DNA of 64,000 nucleotides, from assembly GCF_005870085.1 (NCBI RefSeq), contig NZ_SZNM01000005.1, forward strand, positions 209,421 through 273,420, read 5' to 3'. The position numbers and the translations under genes were made by a program. Shown here piece after piece: positions 1 through 9,256 of this stretch; the stretch's first letter is position 1; each line of letters begins with the position of its first letter. Origin of the DNA: Aquibacillus sediminis (GTDB taxonomy: Bacteria > Bacillota > Bacilli > Bacillales > Amphibacillaceae). The notes under the pieces were generated by a model. That model did no database searches. It was given only the letters and a program-made list of their open reading frames with translations, and was not told the DNA's origin.

Positions 1-465
1 TCGTTTGAACCAGGTGATTTAATGTTGATTACTGATCATATTAACAATGTTGGATCAAACCCATTAACCGGCCCAAATAATAAGGATTTAGGTGTTCGTT
101 TCCCTGATATGTCAACGGCATACACACCAGCACTACAAGATTTAGCAAGAGACGCTGCCAAAAAGTTTGATATATCGCTAAAAGAAGGCGTATATGTTTG
201 GAATAGCGGTCCAAGTTATGAAACACCAGCAGAAATTCGTATGCTTCAAACAATGGGTGGCGATGCTGTAGGTATGTCGACTGTACCAGAAGTGATCGTT
301 GCAAGACATGCTGACATGGATGTTGTCGGGATTTCATGTATTACCAACATGGCGGCAGGTATACTAGATCAACCATTGTCTCATGATGAAGTGATTGAAA
401 CTACAGAACAAGCAAGAGAGAAATTCCTTTTATTCGTGAAAGAAATTGTTGCAAGATTAAACTAA
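1..465 (+). CDS. pupG: Purine nucleoside phosphorylase, 5'-truncated by window edge
   Basis: Trimeric PNP family enzyme that cleaves (deoxy)inosine and (deoxy)guanosine with phosphate to give base and (deoxy)ribose-1-phosphate in the cytosol. The reading frame is open from base 1 and lacks the N-terminal half. The visible part carries the signatures ITDHIN, NPL.GPN and the GPSYETPAEIR block that forms the purine/ribose pocket, followed by GAD/GDAVGMSTVPE. It is followed 61 bp later by cdd and then deoC, the usual nucleoside-salvage order, so the ribose phosphate produced can be fed to DeoC via phosphopentomutase (not in the window). Family assignment is firm; the start is outside the window. 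Confidence 0.93.
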   Translation, partial: SFEPGDLMLITDHINNVGSNPLTGPNNKDLGVRFPDMSTAYTPALQDLARDAAKKFDISLKEGVYVWNSGPSYETPAEIRMLQTMGGDAVGMSTVPEVIVARHADMDVVGISCITNMAAGILDQPLSHDEVIETTEQAREKFLLFVKEIVARLN

Positions 466-502
466 ATACAGGTCATACTATGAAGTGAGACTAGACCGTT
501 AA

Positions 503-931
<429 letters not shown>

Positions 932-978
932 ACATCCCCAAAATGAAACGGAACTATAACACATAATGAGGTGATCGA

Positions 979-1650
979 ATGGATAAAAAATTAGCAAACA
1001 TGATTGATCATACGGTATTGAAAGCTGATACAACAAAACAACAAGTGCAAGAAGTCTGTGAAGAAGCAATGGAATATGGATTTTTCTCCGTTTGTATTAA
1101 TCCATCTCGAATCGAGCAAGCGGCAGCATTATTAAAAGATTCGGATGTAAAGGTGTGTACCGTGATTGGCTTCCCACTAGGCGCAACAACAGCTGAAGCA
1201 AAGGCATTAGAAACAAAAGATGCCATTAGTAAGGGCGCAGATGAAGTTGATATGGTCATTAATATTGGGAAACTAAAAGATGGCGATTACGACGCTGTTG
1301 AACAAGATATTCGCGCCGTTGTAGATGCGGCAGCGGGCAAAGCACTAGTGAAAGTTATCATTGAAACAAGTCTACTTACAGATGATGAAAAAGTGAGAGC
1401 TTGTGAATTAGCTGTGAAAGCAGGTACGGATTATGTGAAAACTTCCACTGGTTTCTCAACAGGTGGAGCTACCGTTGAAGATATCGCTCTAATGCGTAAA
1501 ACAGTTGGACCTGATATTGGAGTGAAGGCTTCTGGTGGTGTTCGTGATAGAGAAACCGCTGATGCGATTGTGGAAGCAGGCGCTTCACGTATTGGTGCAA
1601 GTGCAGGTATTGCAATTGTTACTGGCGGTACATCTACTAGTGATTATTAA
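979..1650 (+). CDS. deoC: Deoxyribose-phosphate aldolase
   Basis: Class I aldolase that splits 2-deoxyribose-5-phosphate into glyceraldehyde-3-phosphate and acetaldehyde. The 223-residue sequence shows the Schiff-base lysine Lys154 in VKTSTGF, the second active-site lysine Lys183 in GVKASGG and the acidic residue Asp91 in [10 protein letters not shown]. Length is normal for the short Gram-positive form. An SD (GAGGTGA) precedes the ATG. Third gene of the pupG-cdd-deoC group; a stem-loop with a T-rich tail follows. Confidence 0.96.
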   Translation: MDKKLANMIDHTVLKADTTKQQVQEVCEEAMEYGFFSVCINPSRIEQAAALLKDSDVKVCTVIGFPLGATTAEAKALETKDAISKGADEVDMVINIGKLKDGDYDAVEQDIRAVVDAAAGKALVKVIIETSLLTDDEKVRACELAVKAGTDYVKTSTGFSTGGATVEDIALMRKTVGPDIGVKASGGVRDRETADAIVEAGASRIGASAGIAIVTGGTSTSDY

Positions 1651-1667
1651 AGCCTAAAGTTGTGATG

Positions 1668-1713
1668 GCCTGGAAGGAAATTCCATTTCGTTTCAGGCTA
1701 TTGCTTTGTTTTG
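1668..1713 (+). terminator. Probable terminator after deoC
   Basis: GCCTGGAA pairs with TTTCAGGC (one G-T) around a loop that itself holds GGAAATTCC, followed by a T-rich run. Read-through into the permease is possible because the stem is modest. Confidence 0.55.
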
Positions 1714-1793
1714 CATAAAAACGTATACTATTATTTTGGTCATTCCACTTGAATGGCGGGTGGGAGAGGGACAATTTTAAAGAAGGAAACAAA

Positions 1794-3104
1794 ATGTTAC
1801 AGAAACAAATAAATAAACAATTTGGTGTCTATGAAAAAGGCTCTACCATTAAGCAAGAGCTACTAGCAGGTTGTATATCATTCTTTACCATTGTATACAT
1901 CATTGCCGTCAATTCATCGATTTTAGCTGATACAGGTATACCGATTGAAGCGGCTGTATGGGCGACAATTTTAACCTCTGTTGCAGGTTGCTTGATTATG
2001 GGATTTTGGGCAAACGCACCATTAATACTTGTACCAGGTATGGGCGTTAATGTCATGTTTGCTTATACCTTTGTACAATCGATGGGATTAACATGGCAAG
2101 AAGCTTTAGCCGTTGTCTTCTTGTCTGGTGTACTTTTTATCATCGTTGCAAGTACGCGTTTGTCGAAAATATTGGCAAAATCGATCCCAAGCTCCTTAAA
2201 AGATGCAATTTCTGTAGGCCTAGGTCTATTTTTAGCATTGATTGGTTTGGAAAAAAGTCAAATCATTGTCAAGGGAGAGCACTCCTTAATTGCACTCGGT
2301 GATATCGGGAGCCTGGAAGTGATTGCCTTTCTACTGACATTGATTATTGCACTTGTATTATTTTTACGAAATGTACCAGCCAACTTATTAATCACTATTT
2401 TTGCTGGGACAATGATTGCATGGATGTTTGGTTTAATTGACATGAGCGGGATTCAAGCATCTGGAATTGGTGTTGGATCTGGCCTGGGTGAATACGGCGA
2501 AGTGTTTGCAGCACTGTCATTTGAACGAATTGCGACATTGACTTTTTGGATTGCGACATTTTCTCTTACCATGGTACTAGTGTTTGAAAATATCGGGCTA
2601 GTTAGTGGTCAAGTGCAACAAGCGGAGCAACCAGAAAAATACGATTCTGCCTTTCGTGTAACCTCTGTGTCAACGATGTTGAGTAGTGTGTTTGGATCTA
2701 GTCCAACGGTATCAACAGTTGAAACGGCAGCAGGAATTACAGCGGGTGGTCGAACAGGGATCACATCGATTGTCACCGGGTTATTATTTTTACTATCGAT
2801 TTTCTTTATTCCGTTTGTTACAATTATCCCAGGTAGTGCCATTGCACCGATTTTAATTATTATTGGTGGATTAATGTTACAAAATATCAAAAATATTAAT
2901 CTACAAGACTTGTCTGAAGGATTTCCAGCATTCTTAATTATTATCATGATTCCATTTTCATACAGCATTGCGGATGGGATTGCGTTTGGATTTATTGCTT
3001 ATCCATTAGCTAAGTTAGTTGTTGGAAAACCAAGTCAAGTGTCACTTCCATTATATATTATTGCAGGTTTATTTTTGGTAAACTTCATATTGCACGGAAT
3101 TTAA
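1794..3104 (+). CDS. NCS2-family purine (guanine/hypoxanthine-type) permease
   Basis: Polytopic membrane carrier of the AzgA-like branch of the nucleobase-cation symporter-2 family, expected to import hypoxanthine/guanine/adenine with protons. It has about 12-14 hydrophobic segments, with the family signature PGMGVNVMFAY in the first third and the ESxG-like SSPTVSTVETAAGI segment near the middle. The ATG at 1794 is preferred over the upstream TTG at 1749 because AGAAGGA lies just before it; this gives 436 residues, usual for PbuG/PbuO-type permeases. Position behind pupG-cdd-deoC fits nucleobase handling. Exact substrate cannot be read from sequence. Confidence 0.85.
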   Translation: MLQKQINKQFGVYEKGSTIKQELLAGCISFFTIVYIIAVNSSILADTGIPIEAAVWATILTSVAGCLIMGFWANAPLILVPGMGVNVMFAYTFVQSMGLTWQEALAVVFLSGVLFIIVASTRLSKILAKSIPSSLKDAISVGLGLFLALIGLEKSQIIVKGEHSLIALGDIGSLEVIAFLLTLIIALVLFLRNVPANLLITIFAGTMIAWMFGLIDMSGIQASGIGVGSGLGEYGEVFAALSFERIATLTFWIATFSLTMVLVFENIGLVSGQVQQAEQPEKYDSAFRVTSVSTMLSSVFGSSPTVSTVETAAGITAGGRTGITSIVTGLLFLLSIFFIPFVTIIPGSAIAPILIIIGGLMLQNIKNINLQDLSEGFPAFLIIIMIPFSYSIADGIAFGFIAYPLAKLVVGKPSQVSLPLYIIAGLFLVNFILHGI

Positions 3105-3108
3105 TGTA

Positions 3109-3142
3109 AAAACGCTCTAGTCATGCAACTAGAGCGTTTTTT
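3109..3142 (+). terminator. Rho-independent terminator
   Basis: AAAACGCTCTAGT / ACTAGAGCGTTTT perfect stem with a T run directly after the purine permease. Confidence 0.9.
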
Positions 3143-3303
3143 AGTTATCTATTAAAAGGTTCTTGTTTATTCTATAAAATTGGTGCACAGGTATACTGTT
3201 TATCCTTTTTCTGGATTGATCAACCCATTTAGTTGAAATACTCTTTTGTCTTTTGAACAATATTCTAGTAAACTAAATGAATATTTAATTGTTGGGTGAT
3301 AAT

Positions 3304-4542
3304 ATGAAGCAATCTTGGCAAGCATTATGTCTTATTAGTATAGCTGAATTATTTGCATTAAGCCTCTGGTTTAGTGCCTCTGCAATTGCTCCCTCTTTAA
3401 TTGATAATTGGAACACAACTTTGCGGGTAGAAGCATGGTTATCAGCTGCAGTACCAGCAGGTTTTGTTATTGGAGCATTTACTAGTTCCCTATTGGGTCT
3501 TACAGATCATTACAATCCTCGCAAAGTGTTTGCTATTTCTGCACTAGTTGGAGCAAGCATGAATGGTGCGTTGATTGTAGTGGACCATGCTATATTTGGA
3601 ATTTTATTAAGAGTTTTAACAGGAGTAACGTTAGCAGGTGTCTATCCGCCAGCAGTACAACTTATCGCACAATGGTTCCCTAAACATCGTGGATTGGCGA
3701 TGGGGACTTTAATCGCAGCGTTAACCATTGGTTCATCATTGCCGCATCTTTCTACTGTTTTATATTCTAGTCTAGATTGGAAAATGGTAATTGGGACCAG
3801 TTCGATCTTAGCGGTATTAGCAGCAATCATCATCAATTGGTGGGTAAAAGATTCACCGATCGTTGTTGAAAGAAAGCCGTTTACGATTAGGTTAATTAAA
3901 AAGGTAAGTACTAATAGACCAGTTATGTTGGCAAATTATGGATATATCGGTCATATGTGGGAATTGTATGCGATGTGGACATGGTTGCCGATATTTCTAA
4001 CGGCTAGCGCACATACAAATTCCGAGCCGCTAAATTCATGGGTTATTGGCTTGATTTCTTTTTTAGTGATCGGAATTGCAGGCGGAATTGGATGTGTCGT
4101 TGGTGGAGTAGCTGCAGATAAGATTGGTCGATCTCAATTAACCATTGTTTCAATGGGAATAAGTGCAACATGTGCGATTTTGATTGGTTTCACCTATGGT
4201 CAAACACTGTGGCTTACAGTTCTTGTATCAATCATTTGGGGAATTTTTATTATTTCAGATTCTGCTCAGTATTCTGCCGCGGTATCAGATTTTGCAGATT
4301 CGGAATACGTTGGGACAGCTTTAACCTTTCAAATGTGTATGGGATATCTAATCACTATTTTTTCCATCAATATAATCCCGTTGATACAAAAAGTGGTTGG
4401 TTGGGAATGGGCTTTTATTTCTTTAGCGATTGGTCCAATTATAGGGATGATCGCCATGTTGAAATTTAGAATATACGAATTTAATAAGGAAAAGCGTGAT
4501 TTTTATTCGACATCTATGGATGATTCAGTCGAACGAAAATAA
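3304..4542 (+). CDS. MFS transporter, substrate unknown
   Basis: A 412-residue major facilitator protein with about 12 hydrophobic segments. The A-motif region is degenerate (GLTDHYNPRKV between TM2 and TM3), and the second half has the matching GGVAADKIGRSQ loop. It resembles the anion/organic-acid branch of MFS rather than drug efflux, but the substrate is not recognisable. The ATG at 3304 is favoured over an in-frame TTG at 3289 because GGGTGAT precedes it. It is followed by ectD about 200 bp downstream, which has its own promoter; a functional link (for example osmolyte transport) is speculation. Confidence 0.75.
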   Translation: MKQSWQALCLISIAELFALSLWFSASAIAPSLIDNWNTTLRVEAWLSAAVPAGFVIGAFTSSLLGLTDHYNPRKVFAISALVGASMNGALIVVDHAIFGILLRVLTGVTLAGVYPPAVQLIAQWFPKHRGLAMGTLIAALTIGSSLPHLSTVLYSSLDWKMVIGTSSILAVLAAIIINWWVKDSPIVVERKPFTIRLIKKVSTNRPVMLANYGYIGHMWELYAMWTWLPIFLTASAHTNSEPLNSWVIGLISFLVIGIAGGIGCVVGGVAADKIGRSQLTIVSMGISATCAILIGFTYGQTLWLTVLVSIIWGIFIISDSAQYSAAVSDFADSEYVGTALTFQMCMGYLITIFSINIIPLIQKVVGWEWAFISLAIGPIIGMIAMLKFRIYEFNKEKRDFYSTSMDDSVERK

Positions 4543-4649
4543 AAAGAGCAAGTGATTGATAAAAGCCGAAAGATTTAGATAAATATGAATTTTGTGTGAC
4601 ACATTTTCTAATTTGCCCGCTTGTGCTAGCTTATCAATTATTAGCAGAC

Positions 4650-4678
4650 TTGAGTGAGTAGTGCTAAATTAGTAGAAT
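4650..4678 (+). promoter_or_regulatory. Candidate sigma-A promoter for ectD
   Basis: TTGAGT and TAGAAT separated by exactly 17 bp, 61 bp before the ectD start codon. Gives ectD transcription independent of the MFS gene. Confidence 0.5.
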
Positions 4679-4738
4679 CATAACTGGAAAAAGTTCGAAA
4701 CTGAACTTTTAAAACATTTGAAAAGGGAGAGTGTTATA

Positions 4739-5659
4739 ATGGTTGATTTCTATCCTTCCAGAATCAGTGCAACGCCTTCAATGATGGAAAGAAAGGATCC
4801 AGTCATTTATGGCTCCCAACAAGACGGACCACTAAATAGTCAAGATTTAAACTTTTATGAAAAAAATGGTTATTTAATGTTTCCTAAACTATTTTCAGAT
4901 GAAGAAGTAGATGTTCTACGTAAAGAATTAAATGGTACGATGGATGATCATAAATCCGTTAATCAACCTCATGTTGTACGGGAACAAGGTAGCGATGAAA
5001 TTCGTTCCATTTTTGATGTCCATCGCAATACGGATTTCTTTCAAAAATTATCTGCACATGAGCGAATCGTAAATGTGGCACAACAATTATTAGGAAGCCA
5101 GGTTTACATAAACCAGTCGAGAATTAATTTTAAACCTGGTTTTAAAGGGAAAGAATTTTACTGGCACTCCGACTTTGAAACATGGCATGTAGAAGATGGA
5201 ATGCCAAGGATGCGTGCAGTTAGTTGTTCGATTATTTTAACCGATAACTATGAATACAATGGACCACTGATGTTAATACCTGGTTCACACAAGCACTATA
5301 TTCAATGTGCTGCAGGCACACCAGATGCACACTTTGAACAATCATTGAAGAAACAAGAATTTGGTACACCAGATAATGATAGTTTGAAAGGCTTAGTAGA
5401 TCAAAGTGGGGGAAGAATTGACCGTGCAACAGGTCCAGCTGGCTCTGTTCTATTTTTTGAAAGCAATATTATGCATGGGTCAGCAGGGAATATCTCTCCT
5501 TTCCCACGCAGTAATGTATTCTTTGTGTTTAATAGTGTTGAAAACAAATTGCAACAACCATTCTCTGAACTGTCACCTCGTCCCGAATTCTTAGCAAACC
5601 GTAAAGACATCAAACCAATCGAACCAATAGCGTTTGATTTAGCTAAGACATTGGTTTAA
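4739..5659 (+). CDS. ectD: Ectoine 5-hydroxylase
   Basis: Fe(II)/2-oxoglutarate-dependent dioxygenase of the PhyH family that converts the compatible solute ectoine to 5-hydroxyectoine in the cytoplasm. The 306-residue protein contains the EctD hallmark FYWHSDFETWHVEDGMPRM, with iron ligands His143 and Asp145 and the distal His246 in ESNIMHGS. The N-terminal YPSR...RKDPVIY block is also typical of ectoine hydroxylases from halophilic Bacillaceae. The ATG at 4739, behind AAAGGGAGA, is preferred to a TTG at 4718. No ectABC genes are adjacent, so ectoine must be made from another locus or imported. The gene ends at a bidirectional terminator shared with the convergent lysR. Confidence 0.93.
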   Translation: MVDFYPSRISATPSMMERKDPVIYGSQQDGPLNSQDLNFYEKNGYLMFPKLFSDEEVDVLRKELNGTMDDHKSVNQPHVVREQGSDEIRSIFDVHRNTDFFQKLSAHERIVNVAQQLLGSQVYINQSRINFKPGFKGKEFYWHSDFETWHVEDGMPRMRAVSCSIILTDNYEYNGPLMLIPGSHKHYIQCAAGTPDAHFEQSLKKQEFGTPDNDSLKGLVDQSGGRIDRATGPAGSVLFFESNIMHGSAGNISPFPRSNVFFVFNSVENKLQQPFSELSPRPEFLANRKDIKPIEPIAFDLAKTLV

Positions 5660-5695
5660 TAAGTTATTCATTTTTAAAATAGATAGAAGATAAGC

Positions 5696-5734
5696 AATAG
5701 CATACCAATCCTATCATGATTGGTATGCTATTTT
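5696..5734. terminator. Bidirectional terminator between ectD and lysR
   Basis: Perfect 15-bp stem, AATAGCATACCAATC with its complement, 7-nt loop, T tail on the + strand and A-rich 5' flank serving the - strand. Confidence 0.88.
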
Positions 5735-5748
5735 ACTGCTGTTAACCA

Positions 5749-6627
5749 TTATGCATGAAATAATTCAATAAATTGTCTAGCACTTTTAGATAGGTACCGA
5801 TTCTTTAGCCATATAATAGCTGATTTGGAAACAATATTTTCATCCTCTATCATTAACTTTTTAATCCCATTTAATTGGTGATCTGTTAAAGCAGAAGTAG
5901 GAACAATCGATGCCCCTAAACCTTCTCTAACTAATTCTAATAAAATATCAACATCAGGACATTGGCACACGACTTTTGGTTGTAAGTTGTTTTTATGAAA
6001 CTTGTCTAGGATTACTTCATATTGACCAATCCCACTAAGTCGATGTAATAGCAATAAAGGAAGCTTAACCAGATTAGCCATCGTAATTTTTCCCGTGGAA
6101 AAATCTTCTGCCCAACTATTTGGGATCACAACGACATAATTTTCATCGGGCAATGGGACATATTCAAAATCTTTCATTTCTAGTGGTAATCGGACTAGGG
6201 CAAGATCAATACTTCTGTTCATCAGTTGATCTGCGAGAAAATAGGAGTCACCCTCCATCAATTCATAGGTGATGTTGGGATATTGCGTTCGAAAGGTTTT
6301 TAATCGCTTTGGCATATGGGAAAAACAAGTTTTTACACATCCAATGGAAAGTGTCCCTCTTAATCCATCTCCAGTTTCTTTTACTTCCATCACCGTTTCA
6401 TCTAAATACTCAAATAGTTTTTCAGCTTTTTCATATAGTAGCAACCCAGGTTCTGTTAACTCCATTTTTTTTCGATTACGTTCAAATAGTGAAACACCTA
6501 ATTCAGTCTCTAATTCTTTTAAACTAGTACTTAACGGAGGTTGGGCCATATGTAGTTTGTTAGCAGCGCGAGTGATTTGTCCTTCTTTGGCAATCGTATA
6601 AAAGTAACGTAATTGTCGAAGATCCAT
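5749..6627 (-). CDS. LysR-family transcriptional regulator
   Basis: A 292-residue LTTR: winged HTH at residues 1-60 (LRQLRYFYTIAKEGQITRAA...QPPLS) and a periplasmic-binding-protein-like effector domain from about residue 90. An SD (AGGAG) precedes the ATG at 6627. It is transcribed away from hpaB, and LTTRs normally control the divergent neighbour, so it probably responds to an aromatic acid and regulates hpaB. The intergenic gap also holds the AT-rich operator and two cre boxes. Effector unknown. Confidence 0.85.
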   Translation of the reverse strand: MDLRQLRYFYTIAKEGQITRAANKLHMAQPPLSTSLKELETELGVSLFERNRKKMELTEPGLLLYEKAEKLFEYLDETVMEVKETGDGLRGTLSIGCVKTCFSHMPKRLKTFRTQYPNITYELMEGDSYFLADQLMNRSIDLALVRLPLEMKDFEYVPLPDENYVVVIPNSWAEDFSTGKITMANLVKLPLLLLHRLSGIGQYEVILDKFHKNNLQPKVVCQCPDVDILLELVREGLGASIVPTSALTDHQLNGIKKLMIEDENIVSKSAIIWLKNRYLSKSARQFIELFHA

Positions 6628-6649
6628 GTTTTATTCTCCTTGTCTAAAA

Positions 6650-6673
6650 TGATATATTATTTCGTATATATTT
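6650..6673. promoter_or_regulatory. AT-rich operator copy A (lysR-hpaB gap)
   Basis: ATGATATATTA plus TATATATT half-sites flanking a short centre; it resembles the operator at gntR, hpaE and both TRAP promoters. It is the weakest copy and lies close to the lysR start, so it may act on lysR rather than hpaB. Confidence 0.45.
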
Positions 6674-6711
6674 TTTGTATAGATAACCAATCTAATAGAT
6701 ATTTTTAAAAT

Positions 6712-6726
6712 ATGAAAGCGCATGCT
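6712..6726 (+). promoter_or_regulatory. CcpA-binding (cre) site upstream of hpaB
   Basis: ATGAAAGCGCATGCT fits the published cre consensus WTGNAANCGNWNNCW at every fixed position. It is followed by a TATAAT at 6737-6742, so CcpA bound here could block a promoter. Confidence 0.65.
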
Positions 6727-6842
6727 ATATTTTAAATATAATAATTTTTCAGAAAAAATCAAAGGGGTGATGGATGGTAACTCTAATGGTGAGTAACTAG
6801 TCTATCGTAGAAAAAATTCATCTACTATTAGTTTAATGTAAG

Positions 6843-6857
6843 TTGAAATCGTTTACA
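6843..6857 (+). promoter_or_regulatory. Second cre site, in the hpaB leader
   Basis: TTGAAATCGTTTACA is a full match to the cre consensus, 36 bp before the hpaB ATG, where it could act as a roadblock. Confidence 0.65.
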
Positions 6858-6893
6858 ACTAGCGCGTTTAAAAAATGACAAGGAGATGGTTAG

Positions 6894-8369
6894 ATGCCAG
6901 CAAAAACAGGTCAACAGTATATTGATAATTTGAAAAAAGCAAATAACAATGTGTATATGGATGGGGAACGTGTTGATGATGTAACAGAACATCCCGCATT
7001 TAAAAATGCGATTCAGTCAATGGCAAAGTTATATGATCTTCAATATGAAAAACCTGATAAAATGCTTTACACTTCACCGACGACAGGGGAAAAAGTAGGA
7101 AAGACATTCATGGTACCGAGAACGGTTGAAGATTTAATTGAACGACGTGAAGCCATTGCGGAATGGCAAAACTTTACGAAAGGATTAATGGGACGCTCTC
7201 CAGATTATTTAAATGCAGAAATCATGACAATGGGAGAGGCGGCAGATTTTTATGGTGAAGGTGATCCGATGTTTGCCGAAAATGCAAGAAAATATGCAGA
7301 ATTCGCTCGTGAAAATGACATCAGTCTCACCCATACATTAATTCACCCACAAGTAAATCGTGCAAAAATCCAAGCGGAGCAAAAAGATGCAAATGTTGCC
7401 TTACATGTTGTAGAAAAGAATGATAATGGTGTCGTTGTTGATGGCATTCGCTTATTAGCCACACAGGCAGGTATTACCGATGAAATCCTAGTTTTCCCTT
7501 CTACTGTTAAGAAATCAGGGGAACTAGATGATCCATATTCCCTAGCATTTGCAATACCGAACAATACACCAGGCTTGAAATATTTGAGTCGTGAAGCTTT
7601 TGATTATGGTAAAAATAAATACGATCACCCATTGAGTTCTTCTTTTGAAGAAGGAGATGCGATTGTTTCATTCGATAATGTATTAGTACCATGGGATCGT
7701 GTTTTTGTACTTGAGAATTCTTCCATCTGTAACCGTGCCTTTGGTGAAACAAATGCAGTGGTGCATATGTCTCACCAAGTTATTACAAAGGGAATTGCTA
7801 AGACAGAATTTCTATTGGGAGTAACCCTTACATTAATGGATTCAATCGGGATCGACGGTTTCCAACATGTTAAAGATAAGGGAACCGAGATTATGTTAAC
7901 GCTAGAAAACATGAAGTCACATCTATATCGTGCAGAGCACAATGCCAAAATTGATAAATGGGGTGTGATGACCCCAGACTTTGAAGCGCTGGACGCAGCA
8001 AGAAACTGGTTCCCGCGTATTTATCCACGCATGACAGAGATTCTAAGGATTCTAGGTGCTTCTGGTCTGATGGGGATTCCAACATACAACGACTTTGCAA
8101 ATGAAGATATCGGCCCAATCTTACACCGTGCAATGCAAGGTAAAAATGTTGAAGGGTATGAGCGTGTCCAATTATTCCGCTTAGCATGGGATTTAACCAT
8201 GAGTGCATTTGGTAGCAGACAAACACACTATGAATATTATTTCTTTGGTGACCCGGTTAAAATGGGGATGGCTTATTTTGATAAGTATGACAAAGAGCCA
8301 TATAAAGAAGCGGTCCGTGATTTCCTAAAACGTGAAAATATTGTAAAACCTGACTTGGTAAAATCATAA
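6894..8369 (+). CDS. hpaB: 4-hydroxyphenylacetate 3-monooxygenase, oxygenase component
   Basis: Uses reduced FAD and O2 to hydroxylate 4-hydroxyphenylacetate to homoprotocatechuate (3,4-dihydroxyphenylacetate). The 491-residue protein is full length for the HpaB/PvcC family. It has the N-terminal TGQQYIDNL start, the conserved GRSPDYLN flavin-pocket segment near residue 100 and the acyl-CoA-dehydrogenase-like helical C-terminal half (GIAKTEFLLG, ILGASGLMGIPT). SD AAGGAG precedes the ATG. It heads an apparent operon with an FAD-synthetase-like gene and the reductase hpaC, and the rest of the ring-cleavage pathway follows. Substrate could be another phenol, but the downstream HpaD/E/F/G enzymes favour 4-hydroxyphenylacetate. 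Confidence 0.92.
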   Translation: MPAKTGQQYIDNLKKANNNVYMDGERVDDVTEHPAFKNAIQSMAKLYDLQYEKPDKMLYTSPTTGEKVGKTFMVPRTVEDLIERREAIAEWQNFTKGLMGRSPDYLNAEIMTMGEAADFYGEGDPMFAENARKYAEFARENDISLTHTLIHPQVNRAKIQAEQKDANVALHVVEKNDNGVVVDGIRLLATQAGITDEILVFPSTVKKSGELDDPYSLAFAIPNNTPGLKYLSREAFDYGKNKYDHPLSSSFEEGDAIVSFDNVLVPWDRVFVLENSSICNRAFGETNAVVHMSHQVITKGIAKTEFLLGVTLTLMDSIGIDGFQHVKDKGTEIMLTLENMKSHLYRAEHNAKIDKWGVMTPDFEALDAARNWFPRIYPRMTEILRILGASGLMGIPTYNDFANEDIGPILHRAMQGKNVEGYERVQLFRLAWDLTMSAFGSRQTHYEYYFFGDPVKMGMAYFDKYDKEPYKEAVRDFLKRENIVKPDLVKS

Positions 8370-8415
8370 GGAAATGACGTCTGATTAAAACAACAGCATG
8401 GAGGGAGAGAGAGAC

Positions 8416-9234
8416 TTGGAAGTCGTTTACTTAAACCATTCTGATGATAAGGTCAATGTAAAACCACATGTGATGGCAGTAGGCTTTTTTGATGGTATTC
8501 ACAAAGGGCATCAAGCATTACTAAGTCATGCAAAACAACTTGCGAGAGACGCAAATCTATCATTTACAGCCATGACGTTTAGTCCTCATCCAGATGTAGT
8601 GCTAAAGGGAGATACAAATCGCAAGTATATTATGCTATTGCAACAGAAGATAAGACGAATGGAAGCGATGGGGGTTGACAAATTATTTGTCATACATTTT
8701 GATCGATCGTTTGCATCTCTCCCGCCATCAGAATTTATAACTAAATATATTGTGGATATGAATACGAGACATATTGTGGTTGGATTTGACTTTACGTTTG
8801 GTTTCAAGGCGCTTGGAAACACAAATATGCTACGTCGAGAGTCTATCAAACAATCATTTGGATTATCCGTGATTCCTAAGAAAACGTATTTAAAGGATAA
8901 AATTAGCTCTACACTGGTGCGTGAATTGATTAGCAAAGGGGAAATGAATTTGATTCCAAGTTACTTGGGGACTAATTATCAAATCCAGGCAACGCTACAC
9001 GTAACAAAAGCTAACCAATTGATCGTCAAACCTACGGAAGCGTTTCTGCTTCCAAAATCAGGTGCTTATGATGTAGAAATATCTCAACATGATAGAAAAA
9101 TTAGGGGGATCTATCATTGTTATACGGACAGTGAGGATGAACTAGATCTATCAGCGTCTTTATTAGATATGGATCAAGTTTGTTCAATAGAATTTCTAGC
9201 CAGGATCGAAACGACAAGGTCAGTATCTATATAA
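8416..9234 (+). CDS. FAD synthetase (RibF-like, no complete riboflavin kinase domain), copy 1
   Basis: Expected to adenylylate FMN to FAD. The N-terminal FMN adenylyltransferase domain has the nucleotidyl-transferase motif GFFDGIHKGH at residues 23-32 and VGFDFTFG near 122-129, then the linker KISSTLVRE near 162-170 seen in RibF. The C-terminal part (to residue 272) is short and lacks the flavokinase G-PTAN-type motif, unlike bifunctional RibF of about 310 residues. The TTG at 8416 is chosen as start since GGAGGGAGA lies 9 bp before it and the paralogue at 27140 also begins with TTG. Lies between hpaB and hpaC, suggesting local supply of FAD to the oxygenase. Confidence 0.82.
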   Translation: MEVVYLNHSDDKVNVKPHVMAVGFFDGIHKGHQALLSHAKQLARDANLSFTAMTFSPHPDVVLKGDTNRKYIMLLQQKIRRMEAMGVDKLFVIHFDRSFASLPPSEFITKYIVDMNTRHIVVGFDFTFGFKALGNTNMLRRESIKQSFGLSVIPKKTYLKDKISSTLVRELISKGEMNLIPSYLGTNYQIQATLHVTKANQLIVKPTEAFLLPKSGAYDVEISQHDRKIRGIYHCYTDSEDELDLSASLLDMDQVCSIEFLARIETTRSVSI

Positions 9235-9256
9235 ATAGAAAAAGGGAGGAGAAAGC

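Noticed and set aside
1749..1793. Upstream TTG start for the purine permease
   Set aside because: The 15 extra residues are polar and unlike the family; the ATG at 1794 has a proper SD (AGAAGGA).
6720..6742. Possible sigma-54 promoter before hpaB
   Set aside because: No GG-N10-GC pair of the right form was found, and the V4R regulator lacks a sigma-54 activator domain.
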